From Achromobacter agilis (GTDB lineage Bacteria > Pseudomonadota > Gammaproteobacteria > Burkholderiales > Burkholderiaceae_B): a stretch of DNA of 64,000 nt. A program made the translations under genes and the position numbers. The notes below the pieces were generated by a model. The model did no database searches, was not told where the DNA came from, and saw only the letters and a list, made by a program, of their open reading frames with translations. The DNA is taken from contig NZ_UFQB01000003.1 in the NCBI RefSeq assembly GCF_900496965.1, positions 62,001-126,000 on the forward strand, given 5' to 3'. Of the stretch, positions 60,432-64,000 are shown piece by piece. Each line of letters begins with the position of its first letter. Position 1 is the first letter of the stretch.

Positions 60432-61226
60432 TCAGCGTCCCCACCGCGCTTTCAAGCGCTGTTCAAACGTGCGCAGCGCCACGTCGATGCAGATGCCTAC
60501 GATGCCGATGGCGATCATGCCAGCCATGACGATGTTGGTGGCGATGTTGAGCTGACCCTGCACCATCATGTAGCCGATGCCGTTGCCCACGACGATCAGT
60601 TCCGCGCCTACCAGCGACTGCCAGCCGATCCCGGCGCTGACCCGCAGGCCAGCCAGGATGGACGGCAGCGAGGCGGGCAGCAGCACCTCGGCCACGATGC
60701 GGGGGCCGCTGGCGCCCAGGGTGCGGGACGCTTCCAGCAGCCGGGTGTCCACGAACTTGGCGCCACGGTAGGCGCTGATGAGGCAGGGCGGGAAGGCGCC
60801 GGCGAAGATGATCAGGGTCGGGCCGCCGATACCCGTGCCGAACCACAGGCCCGCGAACGGCACCCAGGCGATGGGCGCCACGAAGCGCAGCGCGTCGAAG
60901 AACGGGCTGACGACGTCGTCCAGCCAGCGATACCAGCCCATCAGCAGGCCCAGCGGAATGCCGATGGCGGCGGCCAGCAGGAAACCGCAGGCGAAGCGGT
61001 ACAGGCTTGCGCCCAGATGCGTCCACAGCGTGGCGCCGGAATAGGGTTCGGCGCTGAACTGCACGATCGTGCGCAGCACGGCCAGCGGGCCGGGCAGGTA
61101 ATTGGGCGGGAACACGCCGCTGACACTGAGCAGGTGCCAGGCAAGGAAGAAGCCGGCCAGGCCCAGGCAGGACAGGCCGAGATTGATGGCGGGCGAGTCG
61201 CCCGCGATGCGCGTCAGCGTAGCCAT
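60432..61226 (-). CDS. NitT/TauT-type ABC transporter permease 2
   Basis: A 264-residue permease with about six membrane segments and EAA loop (EASRTLGASGPRIVAEVLLP). It begins LTRIAGDSPAINLG; the ATG is at 61226. It overlaps the end of permease 1 by 13 bp. With permease 1 it could form a heterodimeric channel. No ATPase or binding protein gene is in view. Confidence 0.9.
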   Translation of the reverse strand: MATLTRIAGDSPAINLGLSCLGLAGFFLAWHLLSVSGVFPPNYLPGPLAVLRTIVQFSAEPYSGATLWTHLGASLYRFACGFLLAAAIGIPLGLLMGWYRWLDDVVSPFFDALRFVAPIAWVPFAGLWFGTGIGGPTLIIFAGAFPPCLISAYRGAKFVDTRLLEASRTLGASGPRIVAEVLLPASLPSILAGLRVSAGIGWQSLVGAELIVVGNGIGYMMVQGQLNIATNIVMAGMIAIGIVGICIDVALRTFEQRLKARWGR

Positions 61227-62023
61227 GGCAAGGCCCTCTTTTCGATCCATTCCAATCCGCGCGTCATCACCGCGCCCAGCAGGCCGACCCAGACCATGGC
61301 ATACAGGATCATGCCGGGCCGGATGTCCAGGGCGGCTGTGTCCAGCACCTTGCCCAGGCCGATGAAGGCGCCGATGAGCTCGGCCGCAACCAGGGTCATC
61401 CAGGCCGTCTGCAGAGATAGGCGCAAGCCCGTGAAGATCATGGGCAAAGAGCCGGGGATCAGTACTTCGCGCAGCATGCGCAGCGGACCGCCCGCGCCAT
61501 GCACCCGCGCCGCTTCGATCAGCGTGGGATCGATATTGCGCACGCCGGCATAGGTGTTGATCACCGCCGGTGTAAACGAGGAAACCCAGATCAGGAAGAT
61601 CTTCGCTGGATCGCCCAGGCCCAGCCACAGGATTGCCAGCGGGATCCAGGCCAGCGGCGGAATCGGGCGCAGCAGCGAGAAGACCGGGCCGATCAGGGCG
61701 TCGAAACGCTTGCTGAAGCCCATGAGCAGGCCCAGCGGCACCCCGGTGGAAATGGCCACCAGAAAGCCCAGGAACACCAGGCGCAGGCTGTGTCCGATGT
61801 GCTGGAACAGCGTGCCGCCGGCATAGCCGGAGTCGCGCGACAGCTGTACCGCGGCCTGCCAGGTAGTGAGTGGGGTGGGGAAGCGCGCGCCGTTGACCAA
61901 GCCAAGCGCCGACACGATCCACCAGGCGGCGAAGGCGGCGGCAACGGCGGCCACGCCGACGGTAACGCGGCGGCGAGATACGCGCGGCCGCCGCGCGGGC
62001 AGGGTTGCGATATGTTCACTCAT
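61214..62023 (-). CDS. NitT/TauT-type ABC transporter permease 1
   Basis: This 269-residue permease has about six membrane segments and EAA loop (EAARVHGAGGPLRMLREVLIP). It starts at ATG 62023, overlapping the dehydrogenase stop by 8 bp, and overlaps permease 2 by 13 bp. Sequence is typical of SsuC/TauC-like permeases (LGLGDPAKIFLIWVSSFTPAVI). The dedicated ATPase may be shared or encoded elsewhere. Confidence 0.92.
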   Translation of the reverse strand: MSEHIATLPARRPRVSRRRVTVGVAAVAAAFAAWWIVSALGLVNGARFPTPLTTWQAAVQLSRDSGYAGGTLFQHIGHSLRLVFLGFLVAISTGVPLGLLMGFSKRFDALIGPVFSLLRPIPPLAWIPLAILWLGLGDPAKIFLIWVSSFTPAVINTYAGVRNIDPTLIEAARVHGAGGPLRMLREVLIPGSLPMIFTGLRLSLQTAWMTLVAAELIGAFIGLGKVLDTAALDIRPGMILYAMVWVGLLGAVMTRGLEWIEKRALPWLR

Positions 62024-62939
62024 GGCCGGACCTCGCGGCCTGGCGGTCCAGGTGGGCCACGTCTTCCAGCAGCAGCAGCATGGCGGTGCAGTCCTGTTCC
62101 TGCCGGCCCCAGGACCTGGCCAGCGCGAACATCTCGCGGGCATAGCCGCCCAGTCCCAAGGGCGCGCCCACCGACGCGGCCAGGTTCATGGCCAGGTTGA
62201 TGTCCTTGTAGCCCATGCGCAGGGGGAAGTCGGGGCTGATGTCGCCCGCCAGCACCTTGCCGGGGAAATTCGTGAGGAGCTGCCCGCGCCCCGCCGTAGT
62301 GTTGGACAGCACCTTGACGACGGTGGCGCGGTCCAGGCCCAGCTTGGCGGCAAACATCAGGGCCTCGCTCGTCAGCACCATGCCAACCATGGACATGTAG
62401 TTGTTGACGAGCTTGAGCCGGATGCCCGAACCGAAAGGTCCCACGTGCACGATCTCATCCGCCATGGCGGCGAAGATGGGGGCGGCCTGGTCGAAGTCGG
62501 CCTGCGCACCGCCGGCCATGATCAGCGCCTTGCCCTGCGCCGCTTCGCGCGGCGTGCGCCCGACGGGGGCGTCGATGCAACGCAGGCTCAGGGCCGCCAG
62601 GTCGGCGGCGATGCGGTCGGTCTCGACGGCGTCGCCCGTGCTCATTTCGATGACCAGCGCGCCGGGGTTCAAGCCCGCGGCCGCGCCATCGGCGCCGAAC
62701 AGCGCGTCGCGGACGTGCGAGGAAGTGGGCAGCATGGTGATCGCCACGTCGCAGCCGCGCGCGGCGTCCAGCGGCGTGGCGGCCCGACGGAAACCGGTGT
62801 CCGCCAGCCGCTCCATGGCCGCGGGCATGACGTCGTAGCCTGATACGCCATACCCCTGCGCGGTCAGGTTGCGCAGCATCGCGCTCCCCATGACGCCCAG
62901 GCCCAGGAATGCGATGCGGGGTGATTCGGTGTGTTCCAT
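62016..62939 (-). CDS. 3-hydroxyisobutyrate-dehydrogenase-family reductase, sulfolactaldehyde-reductase-like
   Basis: A 307-residue beta-hydroxyacid dehydrogenase. The dinucleotide-binding motif is GLGVMGSAM at residues 13-21, and the catalytic lysine is K176. Beside it VNNYMS (178-183) and PVGRT (125-129) are features shared, from memory, with YihU, the sulfolactaldehyde reductase, in which such residues contact the sulfonate. YihU also has a C-terminal GRGRQDWS; here it is SWGRQEQDCT. It is upstream of two SsuC/TauC-like permeases and downstream of a LacI regulator. A role in sulfonate or 2-C/3-C hydroxyacid metabolism is inferred. Confidence 0.9.
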   Translation of the reverse strand: MEHTESPRIAFLGLGVMGSAMLRNLTAQGYGVSGYDVMPAAMERLADTGFRRAATPLDAARGCDVAITMLPTSSHVRDALFGADGAAAGLNPGALVIEMSTGDAVETDRIAADLAALSLRCIDAPVGRTPREAAQGKALIMAGGAQADFDQAAPIFAAMADEIVHVGPFGSGIRLKLVNNYMSMVGMVLTSEALMFAAKLGLDRATVVKVLSNTTAGRGQLLTNFPGKVLAGDISPDFPLRMGYKDINLAMNLAASVGAPLGLGGYAREMFALARSWGRQEQDCTAMLLLLEDVAHLDRQAARSGHE

Positions 62940-62958
62940 GGGGCTTGCTCCGGTGTGG

Positions 62959-64000
62959 TCAGCTGCCTAGCCGCGCACTGGTGCTGCTGCGTGGCGGGGC
63001 GGTGGTGTCGCGGACGATCAGTTCCAGTTCAATGCAGACATTCTCGGGCGGCGTATCGGCGTCGGCGGCCAGCAGGATGTTGGCGGCGCGCTGGCCCAGC
63101 TCGAAGGCAGGCACGTTCAGGGTCGTGATGCCCGGACGGCAGTGGGCGGCCATTTCGATGTTGTCGAATCCCGTGATCGAAATCTGTTCGGGCACGCGCA
63201 GGTTCTGCCACAGGCATTCCTGCAGCGCGCCATAGGCCAGGATGTCGTTGCCGCACATGACCGCCGTAGGAGGTTCGGGCAAGCGCAGCAGCGTGGCCAT
63301 GGCGCGGCGGGCTTCGGGCACGGTGTAGGGTTTTTCGATGACGTACTGCGGCGGCAGGTCGATGCCTCGGCGCGTGAGCGCGCGCGTGAAACCGGCCACG
63401 CGGTCGGCGGCTCGGTCATTGTCCTTGGAGATGCCGGCGATCACGCCGAGGCGGCGGTGCCCGATGTCCAGCAGATAGTCGGCGATGCGCTGCGCCGCCG
63501 CGGCGTTGTCCCATCCCACCATCGGCCAGGGATCGGCGTCGTCGTAGTGGCAGGTAGTGACGAAGGGAATGCCTTTGGAATGCAGCAATTCGTAGAGTTC
63601 GGGGTCGCGGCTGCGCCCGACCAGCATCATTGCGTCGACGCCGCGTTCGATCAGCGCGCGCACTTCGCCCGCTTCGCGCGCGGGGCTGTAGTTGGTGCTG
63701 GCCAGCAATAGCTGGTAGCCATGTTCATGGATTGCCTGCTGCATGCCGTCGACCAGCTTGGCGAACAGCGCGCTATCCACCGTGGGAATGATGGCGCCCA
63801 TAGTGCGGGTCTTGCGCGAGGCCAGCGAGCGGGCTGCGCCGTGCGGCACATAGCCGGCCTCGGCAAGCAGCGCCATGGCGCGAGCCCGCAAGTCGGGCCG
63901 GACTTTTTCGGGGTGGTTCAGCACCCGCGACAAGGTGGCCGACGAGATGCCGCCGGCGGCGGCGATCGACTTCAGGGTGTCCCCGGGTAGGGGCGCAGAC
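62959..64000 (-). CDS. LacI-family transcriptional regulator (5' truncated at window edge)
   Basis: The gene runs off the right edge; 347 codons are visible. The N-terminal helix-turn-helix begins near the edge (DTLKSIAAAGGISSATLSRVLN, hinge after VRPDLRARAMALLAEAGYVPHGAARSLAS is truncated in my quotes for length). The effector domain follows the periplasmic-binding fold (MGAIIPTVDSALFA, ISITGFDNIEMA and TTLNVPAFELG). It probably controls the downstream dehydrogenase and permeases. The effector is likely a sugar or sugar acid. Confidence 0.93.
   Translation of the reverse strand, partial: SAPLPGDTLKSIAAAGGISSATLSRVLNHPEKVRPDLRARAMALLAEAGYVPHGAARSLASRKTRTMGAIIPTVDSALFAKLVDGMQQAIHEHGYQLLLASTNYSPAREAGEVRALIERGVDAMMLVGRSRDPELYELLHSKGIPFVTTCHYDDADPWPMVGWDNAAAAQRIADYLLDIGHRRLGVIAGISKDNDRAADRVAGFTRALTRRGIDLPPQYVIEKPYTVPEARRAMATLLRLPEPPTAVMCGNDILAYGALQECLWQNLRVPEQISITGFDNIEMAAHCRPGITTLNVPAFELGQRAANILLAADADTPPENVCIELELIVRDTTAPPRSSTSARLGS

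Noticed and set aside
62016..62939. Firm naming of the dehydrogenase as sulfolactaldehyde reductase
   Set aside because: The motif match rests on memory of one family member. Related enzymes share parts of it, so only a 'like' assignment is made.

Overview
The window is dense, high-GC DNA (visibly around two-thirds G+C) with short gaps, many ATGA-type start/stop overlaps and no phage, insertion sequence, CRISPR array, tRNA or rRNA that I can see. Gene content points to a beta-proteobacterium of the Alcaligenaceae (Achromobacter/Bordetella type). The signs are two Bug/TctC-type periplasmic receptors, a DUF4148 protein, LysR-sulfatase-Bug modules, CaiB/BaiF CoA-transferases, and a 484-residue D-aminoacylase that closely resembles, from memory, the Alcaligenes (Achromobacter) xylosoxydans enzyme. 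This is accessory metabolism: transport, hydrolysis and regulation of scavenged organic nitrogen and sulfur compounds.

Layout. 1-121: the end of a CoA-transferase. 129-12621 (minus): a D-amino-acid unit of a DAO-type flavoenzyme, RidA, an M81 peptidase, a Dpp-like five-gene transporter, D-aminoacylase, an N-carbamoyl-D-amino-acid amidohydrolase and an XRE-cupin regulator. 12800-13929: csaA and a nitroreductase, divergent. 14063-17453 (minus): a COG3014 lipoprotein, LpoB and a CsgG-like protein, with a terminator inside the unit. 17841-27278 (minus): a ten-gene operon (small amidase partner, amidase, CoA-transferase, crotonase, SsuABC-type importer, deacetylase, alpha/beta hydrolase, MmgE/PrpD) with a divergent GntR regulator. 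28146-33272 (plus): XapX protein, isochorismatase-like hydrolase, MFS exporter, YtcJ-like amidohydrolase and DoxX protein. 33269-36399: a LysR and an AraC regulator and a META/DUF4377 lipoprotein.

36419-37968: a truncated haemoglobin-DUF1971 fusion and a Crp/Fnr regulator, with an FNR-geometry palindrome between them. 38030-43734 (plus): an SsuABC-type importer, two paralogous small CopD-like membrane proteins and the TonB-dependent receptor that lies between them, behind a Fur-like site. 43754-47374 and 57069-60420: two mirror-image modules, each with a LysR gene, a divergent sulfatase and a Bug receptor. Between them lie a chemoreceptor, a VOC protein, a DUF4148 protein, a LuxR regulator, a TctDE-like two-component system with an orphan ABC-type binding protein, a CitMHS transporter and an SDR enzyme. 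60432-64000 (minus): a LacI regulator, a sulfolactaldehyde-reductase-like dehydrogenase and two NitT/TauT-type permeases without ATPase or binding protein in view.

How the genes work together (inference). Several units follow one plan: a periplasmic binding protein brings in a blocked compound (N-acyl, amide, sulfate ester or sulfonate), a hydrolase unblocks it, and CoA-linked or redox enzymes degrade it. Each unit has its own nearby regulator. Start sites were corrected where a frame ran upstream of a plausible start. Two genes (the dppF-like ATPase and csaA) show a well-placed ATG in the wrong frame near a C-run, which suggests one-base indels.
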